Shown: positions 1 through 8,717, numbered from the stretch's first letter. The stretch: DNA of 23,113 nt from Prorocentrum cordatum (GCA_963575745.1 CAUYUJ010018480.1:180583-203695), one strand, 5' to 3'. Made by a program: numbers and translations. The notes: a model not told the origin generated them from the sequence alone.

Positions 1-90
1 GGAGGAGGAGGAGGATGAGGAGGAGGGAGAGGAAGAGGAGGGAGGAGGAAGGAGGAGGAGGATGAGGAGAAAGAGGAGGATGAGGAGGGG
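1..90. repeat. Purine-rich GGA/GAG simple repeat
   Basis: The stretch is almost pure purine on the plus strand, built from GGAGGA, GATGAGGA and GGGAGAGG blocks. No gene is visible. It begins at the window edge, so its full length is unknown. Confidence 0.9.
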
Positions 91-299
91 GACCAGTGCA
101 AGCAAACCCACGACTCATCAACGATGTTGGAAAGAGCGTGTTCTGCCGCTGCTGGCAGAAAATTGGGGGGGTTAACGGGCCGGGGGGGGTTCAAGCCCGC
201 CCCCCCCCCTCGAAAACCGGGGGGCTCACTGGGGGTTCCAAACCCCCGCCCCCGGTCCATCATGAAAGGGGGGGGGTCATCACTGGTTCGGACCCCCCC
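91..299. other. Spacer with G and C homopolymer tracts, no gene seen
   Basis: The stretch holds runs of 7-10 G or C and the motif CGAAAACCGG near 211. A similar motif in inverted orientation lies near 9757, on the far side of the minisatellite. Short ORFs on both strands cross homopolymers and show no recognisable domain. I read this as the original left flank of the minisatellite array. Confidence 0.5.
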
Positions 300-419
300 C
301 ACCAACAGTGGGACAGTGGCACAATGGTGGGGACAGTGTGACAGTGGTGGGGACAGTGGTGAGGGGACAATGGGACACTGGTCGGGACAGCGGGGACAGT
401 GGGACAGTGGTTGGGACGG
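300..419. repeat. GGGGACAGTGG minisatellite, left segment
   Basis: Degenerate tandem units of the type GGGACAGTGGTGGGGACAGTGG fill the segment up to the boundary of element A. The same unit resumes at 9037 on the other side of element A. The two segments are therefore halves of one array split by the retrotransposon insertion. The last five bases, GACGG, are the target-site duplication. Confidence 0.85.
415..419. repeat. Target-site duplication of element A, left copy
   Basis: GACGG lies directly before the LTR terminus at 420 and recurs at 9032-9036 directly after the other LTR terminus. Five base pairs is the usual duplication size for Ty1/copia integrases. Confidence 0.8.
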
Positions 420-727
420 TGTCGATCAGTATCGGGGCTCCCTAGGTCCTCGATCGTATTGAATCGAAGTGTCAAACCACTTGCACCACTTCTCCTCGCC
501 CTTCTTCCCAACTATGGATCTGCTTGCTGGGGTGAGGGAAGCGAAACCCTTTTGACTGCGCGAGAGGCCTCTCGAGCTGAGCTAAACAGTTACGAATCCT
601 CCGTCTCTCTGCTCATGATGCTATCATGCTGCCTGCTGTGCGGGAGGGGGAGGGGAGATCCAACACTATTCTGTCAGAAACCTCCGAAATCCTCCGAAAC
701 TCTGTTATATGGAGTATCTTGTGAAAA
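420..727 (-). repeat. 3' LTR of element A
   Basis: The copy matches the LTR at 8731-9031 from its outer end (TGTCGATCAGTATCGG on the plus strand) to about 713. The last 15 bp on the inner side are diverged, so the inner boundary is approximate. On the minus strand it ends in CA. It carries a 5-bp insertion near 581 relative to the other copy. No convincing polypurine tract is visible just inside it. Confidence 0.88.
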
Positions 728-1003
728 GGGAAACGAACATTCGCTATACACGTTCACCTCAATACAGGGAAAACCTCAAGCAGCACACTGTCCTGTCTAG
801 CTCAAGAGCGGCTGTGGATGTGACCAGCAGCCTTTTATGCACCGCCTCTGCTTATGAGGGGGGGGAAGGGGAAAAAGAGAGGAAAGAGAATACATACAGA
901 AATGTAACAAAAGCAAGAGGGTGCCTCAATCACCGTGGGGACAACCGTCCCGCCAGTACTCGTGGGTCACCTCGTAGGCCCGCATGAAATTTCGGGTCTG
1001 GTG
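728..1003. other. Element A 3' untranslated region, no gene seen
   Basis: The stretch lies between the stop of the C-terminal tail and the 3' LTR. It contains a plus-strand purine-rich patch at about 857-890. I see no domain or structured RNA. A TAGCTCAAG string at 798-806 matches only the end of the spliced leader and is not convincing. Confidence 0.45.
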
Positions 1004-1367
1004 CTAGTATCTCCCTCCGCTTGGCTGTCCAATTCCACTGTATGTGATCGGGCCCATCACATCAGTGTCGCAACAGGTCTTCGTCTTCTTCTTCTTCTTG
1101 GTCTCGGCCTTCGTGTCAGGGAGAGGTCCTGGATTGTTCTGCAACTACTGTGCCTTGTCACGGCACTTGCTCCAGCACGCTCCAACCACGATCGCGATCA
1201 CCACAGAGAATGTCATCATCATTTTCATCACCGTCCAGAGTGGTATGTTGATCACGACCTTCGGGCTGTCCTGCCACACGAAACTCACCAGGCCGATGTC
1301 CTCCTTCACCGTTTAGGCTGTCACCTCGCTGGCCTTGGCCGTCTCGTTAAACACCGCCAGAGCTGCT

Positions 1368-1408
<41 letters not shown>

Positions 1409-1504
1409 CCAGCTCGGTCTCGAAGTTGCGAACCGCTGGGCCTCAGCCTGTCGGTCCTTGGCCGTCTTCTTCTTGGCTGCCTGGAACTTGTCGTCGAATG
1501 TCAC
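1004..1504 (-). pseudogene. pol: C-terminal tail of element A polyprotein with a predicted transmembrane helix
   Basis: One minus-strand frame runs from the GTG at 1504 to a TAG at 1004-1006, broken only by TAA at 1313-1315 and TAG at 1145-1147. It begins VTFDDKFQAAKKKTAKDRQ, a Lys-rich stretch that I recognise loosely as what follows RNase H in dinoflagellate copia polyproteins. A poly-Ala run encoded by a CAG/CTG repeat comes next. About 30 codons past the first stop, MMMTFSVVIAIVVGACW (about 1172-1222) is hydrophobic, with Lys before it and SKCR after it. That fits a single membrane helix with a basic cytoplasmic flank. A Lys-rich stretch ends the frame. The repeat cassette at about 1507-1880 separates this tail from RNase H. 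Its function is unknown. Confidence 0.6.
1371..1408. repeat. CTG/CAG trinucleotide repeat
   Basis: About twelve uninterrupted GCT/CTG triplets lie within the element A tail frame. On the minus strand they read as a run of alanines after SRPSWT. Length instability is plausible for a tract of this kind. Confidence 0.9.
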
Positions 1505-1506
1505 GC

Positions 1507-1880
1507 TTATTTAATCGCTTCGCTCATTCCGCCGGCCCTCGAGCGCTCTATGGGGCCTCTTTGAAGCCTCTTGGGGGCCTCTTTGGGGCCTCCTAGGGGC
1601 CTCTTGGGGGCCTCTTGGGGGTCTCTTGGGGCTCCTTGGCGGCGTCTTGGGGCCCCCTTGGGCCTCTTGGGGGGGCTCTTGGGGGCCTCTTGGGGCGGGG
1701 TAGTCGAGTGCACCCCCCTCGGAGGCCACAATCCTCGTGAGGGGTGTCGAAAAAAGGCCTTCAAAACAATCTCTGAGTAGACCTTCCCGGGCTGCGGTCG
1801 GGGTACGCCGGGGGACCCCCAGGGGCCGGCCCGCGCGCGCGAACTAGAAGAATTGTAACCAGTTACCGGAGATCTCAGCA
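1507..1880. repeat. Repeat cassette inserted between RNase H and tail of element A
   Basis: The sequence has no retroelement coding sense and separates the end of RNase H (near 1890) from the VTFDDKF tail. It holds a tandem array of GGGGGCCTCTT-type units (about 1553-1700). It also holds a 26-bp motif at 1724-1749, beginning GGCCACAATCCTCG, that recurs with one mismatch at 3647-3672 in the other insertion. GCGTG occurs at both edges on the minus strand and may be a 5-bp duplication. I see no terminal inverted repeats, and the boundaries are approximate. Confidence 0.55.
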
Positions 1881-1889
1881 CGCCTCTGG

Positions 1890-2519
1890 CCCGTTGGGCC
1901 GGCGAATTGTTCCAGTCCTAAGTCGATCTGCCAGTAGCTGTCGAGCCGCCAACTTCGTGAAACCATCTGCGAGCTGTCGCTGCGGGCTGACCCAGCACCA
2001 GCCTGTAGCACTCGCCGTCATACGCTCCTTCAGGACCTGCACCTCGATGCTCGTCCTCTTGTCGTCGAAGTTGCCCACGTGGGGCTTTTGCGCGGCGTCG
2101 TAGAGAGCCTTGGCCTCCACCACGATCGCGCTCTGGCCCAGCACCTGCATGGTGCCGTTAAGCCTCGGGTCCCGGCTCGGGTCGAGCATCAGGCTGTAGT
2201 GCACCTTCACATATTCCAGCGCGTCTACCCCGCCTGCAGCAGCCTGCGCTTCACCAGCCAGCGAGGACCTGCTGACTCTCGTAAGCTTCCATGAGCGCCA
2301 GTCCACCACCACGTACTTGACGGTCTTGCCGTTGAGCACGTCTTTGCGCGCTGCCAGGATCAGGTATCCGCCTTGTGAGCTGCCGTCCCTCCAGACCGCC
2401 CACGCCGCGTCCGTCATGCATACGAACGCCATTTCGTCGGGGTCGTCGCATATCTTGGGGAAGAGCTGGCACACGTCGCTGTTGGCCTTCGCGAACTGGA
2501 GCGTCTTGTTAGCCTTAAG
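1890..2519 (-). pseudogene. pol: RNase H domain of element A
   Basis: This domain would degrade the RNA strand of the RNA-DNA hybrid during reverse transcription. The frame is open throughout. It starts at KANKTLQF immediately after the TTAA insertion site. The first catalytic Asp lies in MTDAAWAVWRDG (codon 2409-2411), the Glu in SSLAGEAQ, and the end motif reads QLADGFTK. The third acidic position, normally VVDAKALYD, reads VVEAKALYD (Glu codon 2115-2117), a conservative change that may reduce activity. The TTAA element cuts the domain off from RT upstream, and a repeat cassette interrupts the protein just past its end. The copia RNase H assignment is secure. Activity is unlikely. Confidence 0.88.
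2516..2519. repeat. TTAA target duplication, left copy
   Basis: This TTAA abuts the left inverted terminus at 2520 and is matched by TTAA at 3892-3895. Removing 2520-3891 plus one TTAA joins the retroelement reading frame exactly (EDNI followed by KANK on the minus strand). Confidence 0.85.
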
Positions 2520-2847
2520 TCGGGCCTGTCCCTCTACAGGGGGAATATTCAAAAATAGTCAAACAATAGTCTGGGGACGATTTTTTGATAATATCATGAT
2601 GTCCATTTTGGGGCATTTTTTCAAGAAAAAATTATTTACGCTTCGCGTATCCCCACCAGCCCATCTCACAGCAGCAACTCTTGCGAAGCATGCCGACAGT
2701 CGTGTTTTTCAGGCGTGTGTCCGCTTGGCCCCGCATATCTCCCCTGTTCCTCCTTCCTCCCGCCTCCTTGTACATCCTCCTTGTGGGGGGAGCGGGAGAA
2801 GGACGAGGCGGAGGAGGAGGGAGAGAAAGCGCTCCTCGTGATTTGAG

Positions 2848-3243
2848 TCGTTTGGGGTTTCTCGTCCTGGTGTGAGTCGTTCGGGCCCTTCTTCCTGGTG
2901 TGAGTCGTTCGGGCTCTTCGTGGTGTGAGTCGTTCGGGCTCTTCGTCCTGGTGTGAGTCGTTCGGGCTTCTCGTGGTGTGAGTTGTTCGGGCCCCTCATC
3001 CTGGTGTGAGTCGTTCGGGCCCCTCCTCCTGGTGTGACTCGTTCGGGCTCCTCGTGGTGTGAGTCGTTCGGGGCCCGCGTCGTGGTGTGAGTCGTTCGGG
3101 CTCCTCGTGGTGTGAGTCGTTCGGGCGCCTCGTCCTGGTGTGAGTCGTTCGGGCCCCTCCTTGTGGTGTGAGTCGTTCGGGCTCTTCGTGGTGTGAGTCG
3201 TTCGGGCCCCTCGTCCTGGTGTGAGTCGTTCGGGCTCCTCGTG
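2848..3243. repeat. Tandem array of 25- and 28-bp GAGTCGTTCGGGC units
   Basis: I count 15 units. Each starts GAGTCGTTCGGGC (minor variants GACTCG, GAGTTG, GTTTGG) and ends GTGGTGT or CCTGGTGT. Long units carry an extra CCT-type triplet, so they are 28 bp and short units 25 bp. There are no unique spacers. On the minus strand the array gives long but meaningless ORFs of PNDSH and ERLTP repeats. Confidence 0.92.
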
Positions 3244-3450
3244 GGGCCTCTTGGGGGCCTCTTGGAGCCTCTTGGGGCCTCTTGGGGGCCTCTTGGGGGC
3301 CTCTTGGGGGCCTCTTGGGGGCCTCTTGGGGCCTCTTGGGGCCTCTTGTCTTGGGGCCTCTTGGGGGGGGGCCTCTTGGGGGCCTCTTGGAGGCCTCTTG
3401 GGAGCCTCCTGTGGGCCTCTTGGGGCCATCTTGGGGCCTCTTGCGACCTC
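3240..3450. repeat. CCTCTTGGGGG tandem repeat array
   Basis: Short units of 10-13 bp (GGGGCCTCTTGG, GGGGGCCTCTTG) run in tandem with occasional single-base changes and one deca-G tract. The same unit makes up 1553-1700 in the other insertion of element A. This suggests the two insertions share a repeat-cassette family. Confidence 0.9.
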
Positions 3451-3467
3451 CTCAGAAGCGCAAATGA

Positions 3468-3617
3468 GCGCTGCCCCCTGAGAAGGACAAAATGAGCCCA
3501 AAACCTTCGTAAACTCAATGATTTTGCTATGAAGGAAGAGGAGCGCTGCCCCCTCAGAAGGCCAAAATGAGGCCAAAACCGTAGTAAACTCAATGAGTTT
3601 GGCTTCAAAGAAGAGGA
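3468..3617. repeat. Two-copy 75-bp direct repeat
   Basis: GCGCTGCCCCCT begins at 3468 and again at 3543. Both copies continue through CAAAATGAG and GTAAACTCAATGA to a GAAGAGGA end, with scattered substitutions. The repeat lies inside the TTAA element and has no coding sense that I recognise. Confidence 0.8.
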
Positions 3618-3646
3618 GAGGGTTTTTTCTCCCCCCCCCCCGTCGG

Positions 3647-3672
3647 GGCCAGAATCCTCGTGAGGGGTGTCG
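3647..3672. repeat. 26-bp motif shared with 1724-1749
   Basis: The motif begins GGCCAGAATCCTCG and ends AGGGGTGTCG, with one mismatch to the copy at 1724-1749. An A6 run follows the copy at 1724 and a T6 run follows this one. Both copies lie downstream of CCTCTTGGGG units in the same orientation. Confidence 0.8.
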
Positions 3673-3891
3673 TTTTTTAGCCCTCCCAGGAGTCGAAAAG
3701 GACCCCCCTGACCACCCGCGAAACCCCCTCTCCAGGTCCAGGGGGAGGGGGTAGGGGGAGGGGTAAACCCCTCCCCGAAGGGGAAGAAAGGGGGGTGAAA
3801 ACAGAGAGAGCTCTCTAAACCACTCACGCCCAAAGGGCTGGTGGGATTTTATTTTTCGTTCAAAATCCCCCTGTAGGAGGACAGGCCCGAC

Positions 3892-3895
3892 TTAA
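3892..3895. repeat. TTAA target duplication, right copy
   Basis: This is the right-hand partner of the TTAA at 2516-2519, directly after the right terminus CCCGAC. The preceding C makes CTTAA a possible 5-bp repeat, but TTAA is the simplest reading. Confidence 0.85.
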
Positions 3896-4900
3896 TGTTA
3901 TCCTCCACGAGGTCCTGCACGATGGCGTTCTCGTTGATCGTACCCTGGCCGAGGCTGACGCTGCACTGCAGATGCGGCGCCGACTGGTTGGTTGGTCACG
4001 CCAGGCTGCCCATTAGTCCTCGTAACTGCCGTCGCTCGCCTTCGGTGATGGCCAACTTGTGCTCGCTCGCTCGGTTCGTCGTGATCGTGATGGGCTTCAG
4101 CGTCTTGATGTAGGCTCCGCAGCTCACTTGGTAGTCTCCGTCTGGTCGTAGGCTGAGCTTGTTGCCACAGAAGTCCATAGCTCCATCTCCTTTCAAACTG
4201 CCAGGCCCTGAAATTGAAAACCTTCTTGAGCTCCTGGACCCGCGATGCGAAACAAGCCTGGTTTGCCGCCTTGCTGCCACCTCCGAGCATGTCGTCAACA
4301 TGTAGCCCGATAGCTCCGTCGAACTGCTTGTCTGCCTTGCCGTCCTGGATGCGGTAGCTCATGAAAAGGCAGGGGTCCAGGGGGTGCACGACGAAGCCGG
4401 AGCTGATCATGCGATCGGTCGCCTCCTCCCACCACAACCTAGGAGCGTCGCTCAGGCCGTACACGCTCTTGAGTAGCTTCATCCTCGTGCCCGGCGCGTA
4501 GCCCAGCATCCGGCACGCCTCCGCTGGCAGGAGCACCGATATGCCACGATCCGATGGCTCGCCCTACAGACATGCGGCGCTCACGTCAGCTGTGAACAGC
4601 GTCCAGTCGTAGATGCGGCTGAACAGCACGATGAAGGTAACGCTCAATCTCGTCATTGTCGGTGAGGACTTGGACAGCTTTCCCGCCAGGGCATTTGGGT
4701 CTCGGAAGCCTTGGATCACCAGTCGTGCCTTGGCCCGGTAGCTGCCGTCGGTGTTCTTCGATCACTTGAGCAAGAACCGTGCCCTCAACACCTTGTTGGG
4801 ATCCTCGACCTCACGTCCTGCTCCCAGACCTGGTTGTCGAAGAAGCTCTGTAGTTCCTTGCGCTTCGCCTGCGCGGACTTCGCCTTGTCCTGAGCCGTCA
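3896..4900 (-). pseudogene. pol: Reverse transcriptase domain of element A
   Basis: This domain copies element RNA into DNA. Reading down the minus strand, an N-terminal region with KELQSFFDNQVWE (near 4870) is followed by a broken stretch reading YRAKARLVIQGFRDPNA. The first catalytic Asp lies in TADVSAACL (codon 4585-4587), followed by an in-frame TAG at 4564-4566. A clean frame from about 4536 has KSVYGLSDAPRLWW and the active-site motif LHVDDML (Asp pair at about 4291-4296). A frame change near 4200 leads into the thumb and connection region (ITEGERRQLRGLMGSLAW). The catalytic acidic residues are kept, but at least two frame changes and one stop break the gene. The TTAA element separates it from RNase H. 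Confidence 0.9.
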
Positions 4901-4931
4901 TGTGCTTCTCGCTCAGCTGGCTGGCCGCGTA

Positions 4932-6194
4932 TCACATCTCGTAGTCCATGTGGAGCTCTTTCTGCTCGGCGTCGAAGCTCCATCCGTCGGTTATCGCAGC
5001 GAGGTCCACGAACGTGACGTCCTCCGTGGTTACCTCGTGCCGGTCGGAGGGTCCTGCCCTGTGCTGGCGCTGCGCCGAAAAGGTCCTTAGCGGGCCCATC
5101 TCAGCAGCGTCCTGCATTCGGCGCGCCTCTCTGAACCGTGCCGCTGAGTCGCCGACCACGTCAGTGTTGGTCTCGACCAGCGCCGCATGTGACTGCTGCG
5201 CCTCTGGTGCCTGTGTCGGCTCGAGGTCGTTGTCCTCAGCCGCAGGAATCGCCACGTTGGTCGTGGTGGCCGCCTCTTGGTGCTCAGGCTCGGCTTGTGG
5301 CTCCGAGCCTTGCGTCCCCGACAACTGGCGCATGTGATCCGCCATGGCTGTCTCGGAGGTAGGAGCGACTGTCCCTCCTCCAGGGGCAAGCTCGGGCTCC
5401 TGAGAGGGGTCCATGGGCTCGTCGTAGTCGTCCGTCGTCGGCTCTGGGAGCTGGCCGACGTCGAAGAACTGCACGATGCCACCACGTCGTAGGCCCTGTA
5501 GGGAACCTTGAGCTCGCTGCAAGTTCTCGGTCCTCTTGGGCTTGCCCATGGTCTCCACACTCGAGCGGATCTGGTCGTGGATGCACCGTAGTAAGCTTCC
5601 GCCGTGCGCGATCCAATACACCTTGGGCTGGCCGTTCTCTCCATCCTCGCGTAGAGCCACCGTAGCTGGGCCCCTCCAGCGAGACTTCTGGAGTCGGCTC
5701 GCTCCTCGGTGACGCCAGTAGTAGCCCAGCATGCCGACACTGACCGAGTCGTGCGTGTCTCGCCGCTCGCGCAGGAAGGCTCTGCGTAGGCGCTCCGTCG
5801 TGTCCGCCTTGATGAAGGCGGTGGCCGCTGCAGCGCGATGCTGCATCACCGGCTGGAAATCGTCGTCCTCCAGGTAAGCTTCCGACGCCGGCAAGTGCAG
5901 CGTGTCGGCGGACAATGAGTCATTGAGCTCCGGGTTGTGGCCCAAGACCCACTGCAACGGACTGTAGCCTTTGTGGTGCATCATTCGATTGATCTGGGAT
6001 AGTACGTAGTCCAGCTCGATGTTGCGCTCGAGGCCGGTCTCCTCGAACCAGAGCTCCAGCGTCTCGTCGAACGTCTCGTCCGGTATAGAAAGCTGGCGAG
6101 CTGTGGCCCGTAGTTCTCGGCGAACCTCGTCCGGTGTAGGTTGGTCCCAGGAATCGTTCCGTCCAAGTGGACATGTTGGTGTGAGGCGTCGCAC
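4932..6194 (-). pseudogene. pol: Integrase C-terminal region and linker of element A (DDE core missing)
   Basis: This is the longest intact frame of element A (420 codons). Its first part, with INRMMHHKGYSPLQWVLGHN, matches the segment after the DDE core of copia integrases, where the polyprotein picks up the flank of the catalytic domain. RWRGPATVALRED and YWIAHGGSLLRC look like the C-terminal DNA-binding (SH3-like) part. An acidic Gln/Glu-rich linker follows, towards RT. The HHCC zinc finger, the two core Asp and the catalytic Glu (NGRxER) are absent here and between 6194 and the upstream methyltransferase-like domain. An internal deletion of the core is the simplest reading. The printed start codon is arbitrary, because the frame enters from the deletion point. 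Confidence 0.78.
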
Positions 6195-6712
6195 TGAAAG
6201 CCATTGAATCCCTCAGCTAGCCCCCTTCGTGTTGTGCGGACCCCAATCCTCTTGCGAGCGGGTCCTTCACCTAGTATCTCCAGTCGGGTCATGCACTGAT
6301 CGAAAAGAACGTGATGGCCTGGGAGGTTGTAGAGGGCTTTCGTCTTCCAGCCTCTTGCCGTAGACGGCTGCTCCAGGTGCGCGTGTCGGCCGTCGGTGTA
6401 CTGCTTCAGGTAGATCCTCTTGCAGAACATCAGGTGCGTGTCGTGGTGCTCTCGGCGTCGCTCTCGAAGCTGTTCTCTGTTGGTGTCCGTCTTGCAGCTA
6501 GATTCCTGCATGAGCGACCACAGCTTGCACTCTGGGCTTGACCATATATCGTTCGGCTCCTCCTCGTCGATCAGCTTGAGGAACCTCTTTTGGGTGCTGA
6601 GCTTGCTGAAGTCTCAGCCGTTGTGTATGCCGAACGTCCGTGCCTGATGTCCGCGTCGTCGTAGTTCTTATGTGAGTTGAGACTGGCCGCCGTCGACCTC
6701 CCAGACCTTCCG
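5985..6712 (-). pseudogene. Cytosine-C5 methyltransferase-like (PPC-motif) domain of element A
   Basis: The minus-strand frame from the protease continues through TAA (6668-6670) and TGA (6614-6616). The first motif, KVWEVDGGQSQLT, resembles the SAM-binding motif I. GxDFSK follows, with the TGA at x (Trp in element B's GWDF), and then IWSSPECKLWS, where the Cys (codon 6527-6529) aligns with the PPC motif IV cysteine. Later come GRHAHLEQPS with a W (E-x-P, like the ENV/ENP motif VI), a D-x-C motif (VLFDQC), and a Cys/His end (ASHQHVHLDG). Element B has the same order of motifs. Fold and family are my inference. PPC reads PEC here, so activity is doubtful. Confidence 0.55.
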
Positions 6713-6989
6713 CTTGGCTTGGTGAATGTCTCGAGCTCTGTCCAGGTCGCGTTGTATCTCTTGGTATGCTGTGTCCACGGCGTCCTGGCATCGCTTGAGC
6801 TGCTTCGGAGTGAAATCCTTGGCCAATCTGTCGCTCTCGTCTTTCTGGTCCGTCTTGATATCAATCTCCACGATGGCTCCAATGAAATCCACTGCTTCTT
6901 CGTATTGTAGCACCTCGTCGCTTAGGATGGTGTAGGGACTGATCGGGTGCTGTACTCTGCCATGATCTAACATATTCTGTGGCAAGAGT

Positions 6990-7400
6990 GTCTGGTCGGC
7001 GCGCTCTTTCATGCTGCTGTCGTAGCTCGCCAGCATGTTGATCACGAAGTGACCCTTCGCCAACTGCTGCCGTAGTGGGGACCACTTGCCATCTCCATCC
7101 CAGTATGCCCGCTTATTCTTGTAGTCCGTCACCATGCCGGGCTCCTCCATGATTGGCCTGGCGAACAGACATTGCGTGCAGCCTGGAATCACATACGTCA
7201 GGATCTCCACAACGCGGCCTCCTGGAAAAGAAGGTACCACTGCACACACTGTCGCCTCGCCAGTCGCGTCGTTGCCGTACCTGAAACTCTTTGAGCACGG
7301 GAACAACTTCATGTTCTTGACCGGGAAGCCCTTGTCGAATGTCCAACGATCACGCTGGTCGCTCCGCTGTCGTGAATCGCCTCGGAGGGGTCTGGTCGTT
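6990..7400 (-). pseudogene. pol: Aspartic protease domain of element A
   Basis: This is a retropepsin-type protease that would cut the polyprotein. The catalytic motif reads HDSGATSVIVG (DSGAT at 7357-7371). A frameshift near 7340 follows. The rest continues in the frame from 7312 with SFRYGNDATGEA, TYVIPG and LFARPIMEE, then the C-terminal W and KGHFVINML. This matches the flap and C-terminal part seen in dinoflagellate copia proteases. The active-site Asp-Ser-Gly is kept, but the frameshift prevents a full product. Confidence 0.78.
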
Positions 7401-7493
7401 CACGCTGTATATTTGGTCGGGCTCCGTGTCAGTAACCATCCGCACGTCATCTGGTTCTGCTGCTATGTGCTGTCTCTTCCTGCTCTGGTTTGG

Positions 7494-8686
7494 GCAATCC
7501 CTTGTAAAGTGTCCGCGTCCACCACACCTCAAGGATATGGTCTCCTCCGTCGCCTGCGGGACGGAGGGGGCTGCGCCAGCTGGCGCGCCTCTTGCCGGGG
7601 AGCCTCTGGTGTACGTCTTGCCACGGCTCTTAGCTGGTTGTCGTCCGCCAGCTCGCCCTCGTGATGCGCCTCGAACGCTACCGAGAGCCCTGCCTCAGTT
7701 TCTGGCTATGATTTGCGATGTGCTTCTCGGCGGTGGTGGCGGTGGTTGTACAGCAGCCATGACAGGATAAAATCCCCGAGCCAGCCTCATGTAATTCATC
7801 TTGCGAGCATCGGTGTACGCAGTCATGATATCGTCATGTTCGTCCACGCTGTACGCTTGGTCCGTACTCTGTATGTTGATCTGTATGGTCGCCGTCTCGC
7901 TGTAGTAGCAGGCCTCTGAGTCGAAGCCACTGGCACCAGCTGAATACTCCACTTGTTGATCGTCGGCGTCTTCGTAGTAGGGCTGCTGATATTCGTCACC
8001 TTCGCCGTAGTAGGTGTCGTCGTACGTGTCGTTGTCATGCGCTTCGTCCACCTGGTAGGCCGCTGCTCCTGAACTTGCCCTGCTAGATGGCAGCGAATCC
8101 AGGCCGAACGTCTTCTTCATCTCGTTCTCGACTTTGTCCTGCTTCAGGTCGTCTCCGATCTGGTTCATGACGAACTACTTATGTCCTTGGTCCAGACCCG
8201 CTCGCCGAAGGATGACCCAGTCCAGCACTCTGGTAGGTCCACGTCGTGTACTTTCATCTTCTTCTCCGCCATTCCGTATCTAGTCAGGTAGTCGAACAGC
8301 GGTTCCTTCGGCTTGCGAGCGACTCTGAAGAAGAAAATCTCGAAATCCGTCGGCAGCTCCGTTCTCTAGTCGTATTTGTATGACTTGTCCAGCGCTTCCA
8401 GGATCAGTTTCCATCCTTTCTCCTCCTCGATCTCTTCTATCGGTATGTCCTCGACGACGTCCCACGCTTTACCCCACAAGCCTTGCATGATCTCCAGACC
8501 TACGAGCTTCTCACTCTCCTTGCATCGAGCTCTTGCTGCGTAGATCTCCACTTTCTTCCTGAACGTCTTGTAGTTCTCCAACGTGCCGTCGAACTCTGGT
8601 ACCCGGCCGCCATCATGTGTGCCGTTGTCGTTGTCTGTCTTTCTTTTTCCTTGTGCTGCGCCACTCTTTATGCTCGGTGGTCCCAT
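7494..8686 (-). pseudogene. gag: gag region of element A with damaged CCHC knuckle
   Basis: Gag forms the particle and binds element RNA. The ATG at 8686 lies about 30 nt past the primer-binding site. The N-terminal part has VPEFDGTLENYKTFRKKVE, typical of copia gag. A TAG at 8366-8368 interrupts the frame, which reads on to RKPKEPLFDYLTRYGM. A frame change near 8170 leads to a 157-codon frame with acidic Tyr-rich repeats and YTDARKMNYMRLARGFYP. The nucleocapsid knuckle (7494-7535) reads SLRCGGRGHFTRDC. The first Cys of C-x2-C-x4-H-x4-C is Ser, so zinc binding is impaired. Confidence 0.8.
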
Positions 8687-8717
8687 GGGTGCTGATGTTG
8701 TCGTCCGTGAATCAACT

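Larger units (their letters stand above)
2520..3891. mobile_element. Non-autonomous TTAA-specific element (piggyBac-like target) nested in element A
   Basis: The ends are inverted repeats. The left end reads GTCGGGCCTGTCCCTCTACA inward, and the right end reads GTCGGGCCTGTCCTCCTACA on the opposite strand. Weaker AT-rich similarity extends to about 40 bp. Each terminus contains the short inverted repeat CCTGT-N6-ACAGG. TTAA flanks both sides. The element sits in the coding sequence between RT and RNase H. Its interior is only repeats: a 25/28-bp array, CCTCTTGGGG units, a 75-bp duplication and G/C tracts. I see no transposase. TTAA duplication is characteristic of the piggyBac superfamily, but the termini do not begin with the usual CCC, so the superfamily is an inference. 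Confidence 0.8.

Noticed and set aside
798-806. TAGCTCAAG as a spliced-leader relic
   Set aside because: Only the last eight bases resemble the leader, which is expected by chance.
1044-1316. Plus-strand ORF with a poly-Phe hydrophobic stretch
   Set aside because: It is antisense to the Lys-rich and membrane tail of element A. The Phe run is the complement of AAG codons.
2848-3243. CRISPR-like array of regular repeats
   Set aside because: Units are contiguous with no unique spacers, the lengths alternate by a triplet, and the context is eukaryotic transposons.
3193-3495. Leu/Gly/Ser-rich plus-strand ORFs in the CCTCTTGGGG array
   Set aside because: These are repeat translations present in all three frames, with no domain.
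2632-3833. Two long minus-strand ORFs (314 and 374 codons) inside the TTAA element
   Set aside because: Both consist of PNDSH/ERLTP and Gly/Pro/Arg repeats read from tandem arrays in two different frames. There is no transposase motif.
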